Shown here in pieces: positions 11,701 through 21,860 of a stretch of DNA of 64,000 nucleotides; position 1 is the stretch's first letter; each line of letters starts with the position of its first letter. The stretch is from positions 1-64,000 of the forward strand of contig WHUZ01000004.1 in NCBI GenBank assembly GCA_015179045.1. The letters are read 5' to 3'. The notes beneath the pieces were generated by a model. That model was given only the letters and a program-made list of their open reading frames with translations. It made no database searches and was not told the origin of the DNA. Both the position numbers and the translations under genes were made by a program. The stretch comes from Kalaharituber pfeilii. Its lineage: Eukaryota > Ascomycota > Pezizomycetes > Pezizales > Pezizaceae.

Positions 11701-11865
11701 ACTCAGGGTGTCGGAACACCGTCGCTTGCGTGCGAAGACGTTTGTTCGCTCAGATGTGGGCTTCCATCTGTGTTCAGGATGTTTCTTGCGCAAGTGTTCC
11801 GCATAAGCACCAGCACGGCTATAAAGCTTGGAACAATATGGACAACAGGTTTTAGTAGTATTCAT
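8736..11865 (-). CDS. Plavaka-type transposase
   Basis: Exon 1 is 11865-10954. The intron is 10953-10902 (52 nt, GTAATA...GTAG). Exon 2 is 10901-8736. The join is in frame and gives about 1025 aa, the usual size for the family. The start is an ATG opening MNTTKTCCPYC. Residues 8-29 form a C2H2 zinc finger (C8-x2-C11-x12-H24-x4-H29), followed by an acidic/Ser-rich linker. Across the splice comes LTLPIGSTLVPILLASDVTH, then LTNFSGGKKLWPLYLSIGNI and SMNAWIPLALLPI. This is the stretch I remember as diagnostic of Plavaka transposases, the fungal CACTA-related group. Later motifs include HELVRADILHHLFLGITGTD and FPKIHMLSHYADQIPRYGS. It would bind element ends and catalyse cut-and-paste transposition in the nucleus. 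No stop or frameshift is visible. I could not find terminal inverted repeats. Confidence 0.88.
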
Positions 11866-12870
11866 TTCTGGATAAAGAGTTCAGTCAAGGGGGCTATAAT
11901 GGAAGGTGAAAGACCCGTACTATCGGGTAGTGGACCTTTCGCGTCAGTTGTAGAATTTGTATGCCAAGTGCTTCGCGAGAGTGTGGGTTGAAGTTTCCGA
12001 AAGATTGAAGTGGAAAGCTGTGGTCTTTTTTTTTTTTAGAAAAATTAAGCATAAGAAATCAGCGGAAAATCTGTTCTCGTGCCCGGACTCCCTGGCCTAA
12101 GAGGCGGTACATAATCATCAGGCAAGCTTTGCCGAGATTAGAACCCTGACATGGTGCCTAAACTACCTGGGCATAGTCCCAAGATCAGTACATACATGTC
12201 AGGGGTGAATCCCAGCGTTCTGGTCCCAATCCGACGCTCTGGATCCAGTGTCTTCCAGAACGCGTCCTGAGGTAAGTGTGATCCAGCGCGGCAATCGGAT
12301 GTCTTCCAGAACACGTCCGAAGGCAAGTGCGTTCCAGCACGGCATCATGATTCAGGCGTGTTTTAGTGCAGGAGGCCGATCGGATCAAACCGAGATCAAG
12401 ATCCATGTAGTTCTTGTGTCAGAATGTTAGAAATAGATCGTTGATTCAGGTAATGGCCATGACGGTCTGGGGTCTATGAAATAGATAGAGTTGTTGCTTT
12501 GTTCTATGTATTTAGAATGGCCATGAGGATTCGAGATAAACATTACCAGAATCCATGTTTTTGTATACTCTAAAACAAGCAAACAATTAGTTGTTCGATC
12601 TACCTACAAGGCAATTCTCAAGTGCATATCAGAACCAAACTACCCTTATTCTAGGTTCTGCGACATCTTTCGAAAAGAACTCTAGGTATATAATCCGATG
12701 TTGAGCACGATTGAGGACCTAAACTCCTGTAAATTGTGAGCACAACAGTACTTCAATTTTGATTCACGGCGTTTATATCGTGCAACAGAGGTAATCGCTC
12801 CTTTGAGTTATTCCCGAAATAGGGCTAAATATCCGGCGCGTCAGTTATCTGACCCCACACGGCAGGAAAA
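11866..12870. other. Intergenic; 51-bp tandem duplication at 12248-12349
   Basis: No gene is recognised. Two degenerate 51-bp units carry GTCTTCCAGAACGCGTCC at ~12250 and GTCTTCCAGAACACGTCC at ~12301. The stretch may hold the promoter and left end of the Plavaka element, but no terminal repeat could be matched to the other side of the transposase. Confidence 0.45.
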
Positions 12871-13255
12871 ATGGTTACCAAAAAGGACGAAATATCCAAC
12901 TCCAAGGCGCTATTGGGATGGGGAGATAAGGATGCGGAATATACCGCATGGAGGAGTGCCCTAAAAAACCTATTGTGTCACTAATAATATTACAGGTAAG
13001 CGACAAGCAGGGGAAGATAAATTGGAGGACGAAGCCAAGAGAATGGTTGGATTCAAAAGATCTGCCAAAACTCTCTTGGCACGCAATGATGACCGAGCAT
13101 ATGAAGCATTCAAAGCCCTTCTCATTGATGCATGCAAGAAAAGACGGGAGACCGAACAAAAGCTGCGACTTGCCGTCGCTGAACAGAAGCTGCAGGAAGG
13201 GCAGCTAGGATTGCTGCACTCAACCACTTGGAAGCGGGCAAAGGGAGTCGTTTGA
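12871..13255 (+). CDS. Small charged hypothetical protein (114 aa, one short intron)
   Basis: The ATG at 12871 opens MVTKKDEISNSKALLGWGDK. A 40-nt intron (12956-12995, GTGCCC...TTACAG, branch-like CACTAAT) joins in frame to EDKLEDEAKRMVGFKRSAKT and continues to the stop at 13255. The C-terminal half is rich in Lys, Arg, Glu and Gln (KKRRETEQKLRLAVAEQKLQ) and should be helical or coiled-coil. I do not recognise a family. It sits between the Plavaka and DUF6532 genes on the opposite strand to the transposase. The donor is weak and the intron very short, so the exon model is uncertain. It could be a fragment of a larger gene. Confidence 0.4.
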
Positions 13256-13384
13256 GATCACATGGTAAGTTGTTCCTTGTTAGTTTTTCAGTTTTGCACT
13301 CATTGATTTGTACTAAACGAAATGCATGGGATAGACCGTTGTGAATTACTCCGTAATTAGTTTAGAGTGAAGGAAATGTCACAT

Positions 13385-13690
13385 GGGAGGGGTCCGACGC
13401 TGAGGATAGGCAGCTGGGTTGTTTCACGTTGAATGTCTTGATTTTAGAATTTGTTATTTTTGTCTTTCTTTTTTATTCCCTTTCGCTGTTTTCCCCTATT
13501 CTTGCTTTGCCCTAGCACTGAAAGCAAGTTTTTTCTGTGTAATTTACGTAATTACCAGTCCTGGAGTGGGATTGCGGCTGCATGCCAAAGGCGGTCCGAC
13601 GCCGTGGATAGGTTGACCGACTCGAATAGAATGTCTTTGATTTTGAATTTGTTATCTGTATTCGTGTTTTTTTTATTTTTGTTTTTATTT
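13385..13690. repeat. Duplicated ~100-bp segment
   Basis: Two similar blocks at ~13385-13490 and ~13575-13690 share GTCCGACGC..GATAGG, GAATGTCTT.GATTTT and GAATTTGTTAT, followed by T-rich tails. I see no coding here. The open frames covering it are T-rich, hydrophobic and probably spurious. Confidence 0.5.
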
Positions 13691-13907
13691 TTATTTTATC
13701 TTACGTTTTCTATTTCTCTATTGTCTGGCTTCTTTGTTCCTTCTACTTCTACATTATCTGTCCCTTTCGCCTATGACATTTACTTCCCTTTCTGACTGTG
13801 ATAAATACTCGCTCATTGAAGCTATTCCAATACTTTCTAAACGAGCGCCATATTCATAGCAATTTGAATTGAGAGCTTAATCAACAAGCGCATGGAACAT
13901 TTGCACA

Positions 13908-14105
13908 CTTCCCTTGCGAGGACCCAGCGCGTCGGCGGACTGACACAATGTACAGGTGATACAATCTCATGAGCTTCCCTTGCGAGGACCAAGCGTGCCG
14001 GCCGACTGATACAATGCACGGTGATAGGATCTCATGAACTTCCAACTAAGGATGCCTACCGACCCGTCCCCAGACTGAGAATATATGCACCGATAGCAGG
14101 ATTTT
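13908..14105. repeat. ~66-bp tandem repeat upstream of the DUF6532 gene
   Basis: Units start at 13908, 13974 and 14039. The first two share CTTCCCTTGCGAGGAC, then CGACTGA.ACAATG.AC and ATCTCATGA; the third is strongly diverged. The array ends about 170 bp before the DUF6532 start codon, so it overlaps the likely promoter. No function can be shown. Confidence 0.6.
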
Positions 14106-14274
14106 GATGGACATAAGAGAAACTGAAGGGTATATCAAGTGATATATAGCTTCCTCGATTCATGATCCTCCATCTTTTCTCTTGTACTCTACCCATTCCA
14201 CTCAGTCTCTGTCTGCTCCTCATTTTTCTTCTCTTTTCCTCTCATCTACTACCAAACTTGATTCAACATCTGAA

Positions 14275-15699
14275 ATGTCTAGCAGTACATCCACTAGAAG
14301 GAGAGCCAAGACAAATGATGACGGTACGCCAGTGGAGAAGTCCAAGAAGCGACAATCTTCTGCGAAAATAGTGCAGAAATCGAAGGTTCGTATTACGGTC
14401 AAGAAAGCAACAGGTAAAAGAATGATCACACAGGTGAGTTTAAAACGCTCTATCTCTTGGTGAATCCTTAAACTCACTTATTTGATAGATAATTCCGGAT
14501 GAACGTGATCCAAGCGATGACGGTAGAGACCAGGATGTAGAGAACCTAAGTCAGGATCTCGACGACGAAGAGGAGCCGGAATTCGACGCAGAGGAATCTC
14601 AACAAGATTCTGAGGCAGAGATTGACTCTCGCAACCCAGTTCAACGACAAACTCATAGAGGGGTCCGATCTCGAGCGTTCTGCAGCATTCCCCCCACATA
14701 TCAAGGGTTAGCAATCCGGGCGGAGGAGATTGTCAGGAATTTAACACTTTTTGATCGTCCGCTATTAAGTGCTGGTGAAGTAGTGGACATGCTTGAAGAA
14801 TCATGGGGTATGGCTCAGGATAGGCTGGGTGAGTATAAAGTTAAAATTAAATCCATTGATTCACATGTAAGTCAATACATCTTATTCCAACAGGACCAGT
14901 ATGATTGCTGACATCCTGTAGCTCAAGAGCATCCATTCGAGAGTAAGATCACAGTTGGTATATGAATGCCGAGATACAGTGATGAATCTGTATGGACTTA
15001 ACCATCTCTCAGCAGAGACAAAAGCCGCCAAAGTGAAGGAGTTGCTACTCCATGACCGTTTCGTATGTGAGGGGAAATGTCGCATGGTAGGTACTCCGAC
15101 GCGACAAGTGGTTGAACCGACGCTTACTCTCATAGGGGATGGAAAATCGGTTCATGGCCGAAGAGATTGTTGAGTTAATCTGGAATAAGTACTTTGTGGG
15201 TACAAAAATGCGGGGCAACATTGACCCCGGATTCCTGGATAGAATAAACAAACAATTCATCTGCCTGGTAGCCAGCGTGATACGGCATTGTCTAAAGGCG
15301 TGGAGTCTTGGAACTTTCAACCAAAACAGCGTTGAGTTCAAATTTGAAACTGCCTTTTGTAAGTACAAATCCGACGTTACAAGGAGGGTTACTAACATGC
15401 AGCAAGCCATTTACGACCGCCTTATCAAGGCCTGGGAGGACCATTCAGACCAGGTCCAAGATCTCATTGTGGCGAATGTAAAGGCAGAGGTGAAGGATCG
15501 GCTTCTCCGAAAAACAAGGCCCGTAGACCAGGAGATGGTGGTGTATAGTGTGGTGGGCGATATGGATCAGTATGAGATGGAGTTAAGAGAGCGGCTGTTC
15601 GATCACCGCCTCCGTAGGGACCAGGCTACCACTACACGACAGGCAACCCCAGCCCAAAGTGATACGTCCACTGAGCAGGATGCGCAGCGTCAGGACTAG
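14275..15699 (+). CDS. DUF6532-type fungal protein (421 aa)
   Basis: Four exons join in frame: 14275-14433, 14489-14866, 14922-15086 and 15136-15699. Introns of 55, 55 and 49 nt have GTGAGT/GTAAGT/GTAGGT donors and AG acceptors. The start is the ATG opening MSSSTSTRRRAKTNDDG. The N-terminus is basic and the next ~60 residues acidic (DLDDEEEPEFDAEESQQDSE), as in a nuclear protein, but that is inference. The globular part contains RPLLSAGEVVDMLEESWGMA, RVRSQLVYECRDTVMNLYGL, KELLLHDRFVC, AEEIVELIWNKYFVG and ICLVASVIRHCLKAWSLGTF. I remember this pattern as DUF6532, a fungal family without known function. The C-terminal ~90 residues are charged and helical, ending with a Gln/Thr-rich tail. All splice junctions keep the frame and there are no stops, so it looks functional. 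Confidence 0.8.
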
Positions 15700-15888
15700 T
15701 GCGCTGTACCGACACATTGCATCAGGCCTTGCTTTCCCGGCTTTTCCCATCTTTTTGATTTCTTTATTTCTGTCACCTCCTTTTCTCTGCATGTTCTCTG
15801 ATGCGTCCTTTTCTCTCTTGTTCCTGTTCTGGCCCACCGACGAACATTTTCCGGTTCGCGAACCGGCCAGCCGATTCGTGAACCGGCC

Positions 15889-15925
15889 GGCCCCGTGAAA
15901 AACATATGGTGTTTTTCACGGGGCC
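15889..15925. repeat. Perfect 16-bp hairpin inside the left cassette
   Basis: Arms GGCCCCGTGAAAAACA (15889-15904) and TGTTTTTCACGGGGCC (15910-15925) flank the loop TATGG. It is the longest perfect palindrome in the cassette and has no counterpart in the right cassette. Confidence 0.85.
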
Positions 15926-16006
15926 AGCCCAGCTACGAACACCTGGCCCAGCGGCGAACATGAATGTACCTCGATGTACCTATATGTAATATATATACTC
16001 GCTTAT

Positions 16007-16180
16007 TTTTTTTTTTTATATATCATTACTCGCATGCCGCCTTGCAGGCTATGGCGAGGGTTTAGATACATGAATGATAATCAACGGAAAAATAAGTAAC
16101 AGATAAGGAGATAAAGTGAAAATATGACCGGTTACTCCGCCGCCCAGTCCATCACCTCCGCCAACGTTCTCTCCCCCCCC
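16007..16180 (-). mobile_element. LINE 3' fragment, tail type B, perfect 15-bp TSD
   Basis: On the minus strand the last residues of an ORF2 (EVMDWAAE, then stop) are followed by a 3' UTR, the B tail (CTCGCCATAGCCTGCAAGGC, GGCATGCGAG) and A-rich sequence. The TSD TATATACTCGCTTAT is present at 15992-16006 and 16181-16195. The insert is 174 bp and 5'-truncated. Confidence 0.92.
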
Positions 16181-16292
16181 TATATACTCGCTTATGATTT
16201 AATGTAATAGTGATCTATCATACAGCCAGCTAAGCAATTTCCACAGTCTCCTATCCCCCTATGCAGTCATCTATGTACAAACAATAGTACTT

Positions 16293-16680
16293 TTTTTTTT
16301 TTTTTTATATCATTACTCGCATGCCGCAGTATGGGCTATGGCGAGGTATTTATTAAAGAAAGAAAATTAACCGTCACTAAATACATGTGGTGCCCGCAAT
16401 ACTCATACATGGTGCGGGTAGAATGTACACACGGGTCAATACAGCCTATTTCCTCCGTCTGTCCGGCTCGTATTGAGTGGTCCTCAACCATTTCCCACCT
16501 AACCTAACTCTGTCTACGCCCGTCGCTGCCTCCAAGTACACCACGACCGAGCTGGTCATTTTTCCTTCTTCCAGTAGCGCGGTCATTCGTCTCAGCCACC
16601 TTATCCCCACGGTCTTGCTTAGCCTATCATTCCCGGACTCCAACCATTTCCGGACCTTCCCTAAATATACATCACTATGT
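16293..16680 (-). mobile_element. ORF1-only element, 5'-truncated, tail type B
   Basis: The minus strand encodes YLGKVRKWLESGNDRLSKTV, GIRWLRRMTALLEEGKMTSS, VVVYLEAATG and GKWLRTTQYEPDRRRK with a stop at 16446. This is the same ORF1 C-terminus as at 3.4 and 60.3 kb. The ~100-bp 3' UTR carries the second hairpin (ACCCGCA...TGCGGGC), then the B tail and poly(A). The 5' junction lies near 16680, where the similarity stops. No TSD was found. Confidence 0.75.
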
Positions 16681-17340
16681 TCACTCTCATTCTCCTGGTT
16701 AGTACATTGACCAGCACTGCTTTTATTACAAGAATAAGAACATTTAACCTTTTGACATATGCATGTACAACGAAGAGAAGAACAGGTACCTAGACAAGAA
16801 GATGAAATTTTGTCTTGACAAGTTTTATCATGATGAGGTTGCTTAAAGTGGGTACTTGGCACTTGCAGGGCTCTTATTATCTACTGTTTCTGGTAATACA
16901 ACCACCAAACTTTTCATTCTTGGCATCAACGCAATCCTGTTACTGCCACAATATAATACCAGAATGGCGGAGGATTCCGGAAATCTCTACCTATGAAGAT
17001 AACACTCCAAAATTTCGCTTAGAGTAAGAAGAATACTAGAAGCATATTTAGTAATTTTCTTCTAGTGTTTCGGTTAACAATAATTTAGTTATGATTACAA
17101 ATTGGTATTCTTAACTATAGCAGTCTAGAAGCGTAGTGAATTATTAATTAAACTGTCTGGTAAGAAGTAGCAACTTATCACCGACAGCAACTTTCAAGTG
17201 GCAACTTGTAGGTGGCAACTTGTAGGTGGCAATAGGGCTGTGCTAGCATACAGTAACTGGCTTATCAATTAACGCTGGTAGCAGAATGTTTCTCTATACT
17301 CAATCACTGGTAGTACGTAGAGGTACCTAGTGGTACTTGT
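16681..17340. other. No gene recognised
   Basis: This is AT-rich sequence between the ORF1-only remnant and the right palindromic cassette. A short direct repeat of GTGGCAACTTGTAG occurs near 17198-17225. The open frames are short and show no motif. Confidence 0.4.
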
Positions 17341-17465
17341 ACTAAACCAGTGTTCGTCGGTGGGCTGGCCCATTCGCGAATCAGCCAGCCCACCGACGAA
17401 TTGGCCGATTCGCGAATGGGCCTGGCCGGTTCGCGAACCGCAATGTTCCTCGGTAGGCCAGAACA

Positions 17466-17968
17466 TTCCTAATTGTCTCTTGTCTCTGGTTGTTTAATGT
17501 CTTGTTTTCTGCAAACTGATGGTGAAACCATGTGCTGTGTCTGCTTTGTGCCGCTTTCCACTTGTTTCCTCCTCCTTTGTTACTATTTCTTACTTTCATG
17601 ATTGTTCATTGTCTCCTGGTCTTAATGTGTTGTATTGAAAGTGTGCCGTGTTGTGAACAAGAGGCAGAAATATCTATCCAAGCGACTACAAGCACAATAT
17701 CATCTGTTATATTCATAAAAGTTTGCATTAGTAACCGCTGCGTCGGACTGAAAATAAGGCACGAACCTGTGCTTACTGCGTGCGTCGGATATCCGGAATT
17801 TCGTATTTTGGGAGTCCTGTATTACTTACGTTGATAGAACATTCTATAACGCCGTGAAAGATAGCGTACATTAATAAGAAGATCTGACATTTCCAAGGTC
17901 GGACATCCGACATGCTGTGTCTACAAGGAATTTCAACTTCAGTAACATAATACAGTTTGTGTCGGAAC
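17466..17968. other. No gene recognised
   Basis: A 100-codon open frame at 17532-17834 is hydrophobic at its start and has no motif or splice support. I regard the stretch as non-coding. Confidence 0.4.
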
Positions 17969-18113
17969 GTTGAGAACATAGGCGGATTCAACATGTAGTT
18001 GAGAACATAACCCGATTGAAGCTGTTGTTGAGAATGGAGGCAAAATTGAGTTGTAGTTCAGAACGAAGACACTTTAAAGCTGGAGTTGACAACGTAGGGT
18101 TGTCCGAGTTGTA
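17969..18113. repeat. 29-bp minisatellite, 5 units
   Basis: Five consecutive units of exactly 29 bp begin GTTGAGAACATAGG, GTTGAGAACATAAC, GTTGAGAATGGAGG, GTTCAGAACGAAGA and GTTGACAACGTAGG. There are no indels, although the units have drifted considerably. They are not in a recognised coding frame. Confidence 0.85.
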
Positions 18114-18419
18114 GTTATTAATATATCTCTAAATTCATAATGCATAATGTAAAAAGTGCCAATCGCCGGATGCCACAGTAAATACTTCCCCGTTGCAGAG
18201 GTGAGCCGATTCAGAGTGGCATCCGGGACCCTGTGAGTAAAAAGGGTATGTCACTGTGTAAAGCGGTTGACGTCCCGTGGCATTAGTGCGTCTGACGCAT
18301 ATAATGCCTTGGGACGTGAAAAATTTTCTTGCTGAAGTCAGGTGCATTTTACAGCATGACAAACTGACCCTGCACATGCAACTCATACCCAGTGTAATGA
18401 CTATAAATCACCATATAAA

Positions 18420-18735
18420 TAATCCCTATACAAGTCGATTTCAGATTCTATTTTGAACTTGTTGGGCCAGTTTTTGCCTTAAAAAAAAAACAAACTTAGT
18501 TAGACAAGTCAGTGTTGATCATTTAGAAAACTTGTATTAAAAAACCAACTTGGACTGACTTGGACCAATACAAGTACTGCCAACTATGCATTGATTATCG
18601 GGCACTAAATAAGCTTACTATTCCAAACAAATACTCTCTGCCCTTGATGTCAGAACTACTTAAGAAGACTCAAGGTAGTAAATGGTTCACCAAATTAGAC
18701 CTCAAGAATAGCTACAACCTCATATGAATCAAGTC
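18420..18735 (+). mobile_element. Ty3/gypsy fragment: LTR piece plus RT motif
   Basis: The left part (to ~18580) matches the LTR piece at 22490-22760 (CTTGGACTGACTTGGACCAA, TACAAGTACT). It is followed by RT sequence CIDYRALNKLTIPNKYSLPL and KWFTKLDLKNSYNLI before a stop. This is the first conserved RT block of gypsy Pol. The rest of Pol is absent. Confidence 0.75.
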
Positions 18736-19111
18736 AAGCTCACTGCTCTAGTTAGAGTTTTGGTCTTGGCTAAGGTTTTCTAGTTTTAGTCTGAGTTAAG
18801 GTTCTAGTTGGGTGGCGGGCCATGGAGATTACATCTCAATATATCGTGCATCACATATCATTTTGCTAAAAACATATAACCTAGCTCCATATATAAGAGT
18901 GTACTGTGCAGACTTATCATACTTTATTTTTTCAGACGTAAATGAGAATTCAATTAAGGTTATAGAGGGAAACAGGTATTTACCTACAAAACCATAACTA
19001 CTAATTGAACTTTAGAAACAAACAGCATCCGCATATTCATTCTTTCTATATCACATCCTTCTAATTTAGATCTATCTACTCAGAGTCACGGCCAGTCGTG
19101 TCTTTAAACCA
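18736..19111. other. No gene recognised
   Basis: AT-rich sequence with CTAGTTAGAGTTTTGG-like degenerate repeats near 18750-18810, which weakly resemble sequence near 22850. Nothing coding is supported. Confidence 0.4.
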
Positions 19112-19689
19112 TTAAGCAACAAGAGAACCAGAATGCGGTAGAGGAGGATCGAGAGCAGCTTGATACTCTTCAAAGTTGGCAACGAACTGCTTACCGATAG
19201 CCATCATCACTTGAAGCAACAGCCTACCAATTTTGTAGCAGATGAACTCATCGGTAGAATCGATAATGCTGCAGTAGCTAATATGGTCCCGATATTCGAG
19301 CTTCCCATCATTGTGGGCTAGCCCGTCGGAGGCAACCATGCACTTATCATAAGTGTGATATTGGTTGAAGCCGATCAATGCCGCAAGCAGGGTGATGTGA
19401 AGGTGCTCGAGCATGGGGTGGTCGGTGGTAGGGCAGACCTTTAGATTGACGCTGCTGAAGAAAATTTGAGAGTAGCTAAGCATATAGCTGCTGATGCCAG
19501 TATAGATGGGATGATAGTTCTAGACTGCGTGGGCATACCAATCGCGGGCAGCTTCGACTGCTTGGTTGACGATGGCATCAATCTTGTCAGCATAGCTGGT
19601 GATGCGGGGATAGGCGTCGATGTTGGCAAAGAGTTCGTCTAACTGGGTTTCACTCAGTCGCTCAAGCTTCCAATGGTAATCGGCGCCGG

Positions 19690-20380
19690 TATTATGGGTT
19701 GCAACTGACCGTCTTGCAAACCGTTGCACCAAAAGGTAGAACTACCGGTGACTCCTAGTAGTACAGTCAGGATATATAGGAGTATTCATGCATACAGGCT
19801 CTTGGTACCGGTTCGCGGCAGGTCTTCAGGCATAGCAGGGGTGGGCCAGTCATATGACCTCATAGCTCACTGCATTTTAGCCCTGCTCTGGGTACGCTCG
19901 CATATCGCCATGTCATACCATCATGACATTACTCCCCCCTTGGCAAAGTACGTCCCGGACTCTCTATATATTAACTCCCAGGCACCCATTACCGCCTTAA
20001 GGCTTCAATTTCATGTGCCACCATACTACTTTATAACCAGCGACCGGCCTGTGTCTGTAAGCCATCCAAATCCAAAGGTTGCATGCAGTATCTCACGTTC
20101 GCTACATACAAGGTTTGAACTGGCAACCCCACCGGTAGTACTGTTACGGGTTGCAATCGACCGTCTTGCAAACCGTTGCACTAAAAGGTAGAACTACCGG
20201 TGACTTCTGGTAGTACGGTTAGGATATATAGGAGTATTCATGTATACGGGCTCTTGGTACCAGTTCGCGCCAGGTCTTCAGGCATAGTAGGAGTGGGCCG
20301 GTCACATGACCTTGTAGCTCACTGCATTTTAGCCCTGCTCTGGGTACGCTCACATACCGCCATGTCATACCGTCATGACA
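19690..20380 (-). mobile_element. TRIM-like LTR element (691 bp)
   Basis: Two direct repeats of 239 bp (19690-19928 and 20142-20380) flank 213 bp of non-coding DNA. On the minus strand the LTRs begin TGTCATGA and the upstream one ends GTAACA. Just before the downstream LTR lies a polypurine tract, GCCAAGGGGGGAGTAA (19944-19929). A possible primer-binding site, TGGGGTTGCCAGTTCAAACC, starts 10 nt inside the element (20131). The 5-bp TSD is GCCGG / GCTGG (one C/T change). The size, LTRs, PPT and lack of coding fit the TRIM class (terminal-repeat retrotransposon in miniature), mobilised by an unseen LTR element. Confidence 0.85.
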
Positions 20381-21026
20381 GCTGGCAGTCTCAGGGGTGA
20401 AGATGAAATTGGTCTTGCGGCCAACGACCTGAGGATAATAGTGCGTGAGATTGAGGGTGAGGAGGGCAGGTCGGTCAGCGGCAATCCTGGGATCCTTGAT
20501 GTTACTGTCCTTGAGGTAGGCGAGGTCATACTCAATAGGTGTACCCATTGTACGCTGCTTTCTAGCTCTCTTATCATAGACTGCAGTGAATGGATTCTCC
20601 TCCCTCCTAATCGGCATGTCAGACCAGGTGAGACCAAGAAAAAGTATGTAGAACGCTTTCCACCTGGTCTCATTACTGCTTAAGATGGTGATGATATGGG
20701 GAAGAGTCAGGAGGCAAAAACCACAGTCCCTGAGAGTAAGATTGCTATAAAGGAAATAGCCAGCAGCGCTTTGAAGACCCGCACCAGTTGTTAATGTGAC
20801 TAGACGGGTGAAGACAGGCATGGAGAGCCCAAAGGTGACTTACTAGGTACTTCAGCAGACATGAAGTCAGTCTTGATGTGGCTAAGCTCGGCGATGTGAG
20901 CGGCATACTTCTGATCCCAATCCAACAAAGTACAAAGGTTTTGCTACTTCTTCCCGTCTGTGTCGAGGCGAAGGACTTTGACAAACTTGCACTCGATATA
21001 GTTGATTCCGAAGATTGGCATCTGCT

Positions 21027-21860
21027 ATGACAGAATTATACACAGAAATACATAATATGTAGCTGAGGAAACTCTCAAAGAAAGGGGAATCACAGACTGA
21101 TATAGAGATACCACTAAAGCTATCTTATGCAGCAGTTATCTTCCAAAACATTCTGCCAAGCACACTCCCGAAAGGGAACAAATCGGACTCACCTTTAGCG
21201 CCGCCACCAGAAAGCCGAACAAAGTCCACTACTTCCCAATCCAAAAAAGCAAAAAGGGAATAGAGTACCAGTCCCCCTAAGCAGGAAACGTCCAAAAAAC
21301 CATCTCCAACACTATCTCTGAAGCCAATCCCAAAGGAAAGGACACTCCTGCAATCCGGTCGTGCTATTGTAGTACATGAAATTGTGGTAACAAAGAAACT
21401 CAGGAAAGTAAGAGATTGGATAGAGACTGCAAACCCCTGGATGGGAAAGATTGTTGGTTAGTGAAGAAAGAGAGGAGGGAGGGAAAGAAGGCTAGCTCGG
21501 TTGTCATCTACCTAAAGGAGGAGGTGAAATCAGATAGCCAAACACCAGTGAAGGTAAGGTTGTTAGGCAAGTGGTACGATTCATGCCTGTATGACTGGGA
21601 CAGAAATTTAAAGGTAGACAGAAAGGGGAAGAGGAGGGATGTGAAGGAAATGGACTTGACGGCATAATCTTTCATTTTTGGAGGAGCGGGTTGTCTCAGG
21701 AGTTTTATTTCCTCTATTCCCTTATGAATGTCGGTGTATATAGTGAGTTGTTTGTTTTTAGGTGCCTGTCTCTAGGCCATAAGGACTTCGGTTCAGGGAC
21801 TCTGCCATGGCAAACAGCTGTAAGCGGGGTTACATGAAATTAAAAAAAAAAAAAAAAAAA
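21027..21860 (+). mobile_element. ORF1-only (half-LINE) element, tail type A
   Basis: A decayed ORF1 reads RAIVVHEIVVTKKLRKVRDW, then EGKKASSVVIYLKEEVKSDS, GKWYDSCLYDWDRNLKV and a stop at 21667. It corresponds to the ORF1 C-terminus of the 3.4-kb copy. No ORF2 follows. After a ~95-bp 3' UTR comes an A tail (CTGCCATGGCAAACAGCTGT, AAGCGGGGTTACATGAAATT) and poly(A). TSD: GGCATCTGCT (21017-21026) and GACATCTGCT (21861-21870). It interrupts the minus-strand pseudogene. Confidence 0.8.

Larger units (their letters stand above)
15825..17465. mobile_element. Unclassified element with inverted palindromic end cassettes
   Basis: The left end (15825 onward) reads TGTTCTGGCCCACCGACGAA, then CCGGTTCGCGAACCGGCCAG. 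The right end, on the minus strand from 17465, reads TGTTCTGGCCTACCGAGGAA, then GCGGTTCGCGAACCGGCCAG. The ends are therefore inverted copies carrying TTCGCGAA-centred palindromes, with further variants at ~15872, 17369 and 17398. TTCC abuts both outer ends (possible 4-bp TSD). The interior holds two LINE insertions and no recognisable gene. TG...CA termini would also allow an LTR-like origin. Confidence 0.5.

Noticed and set aside
13419..13795. Phe-rich plus-strand frames
   Set aside because: T-rich duplicated DNA with no start context, splice or motif support.
17969..18113. Possible CRISPR array
   Set aside because: Units are directly adjacent with no spacers and are strongly diverged, in a eukaryotic genome.
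20100..20145. tRNA-like B box (GTTCAAACC) inside the TRIM
   Set aside because: There is no A box or cloverleaf; it fits a primer-binding site better.
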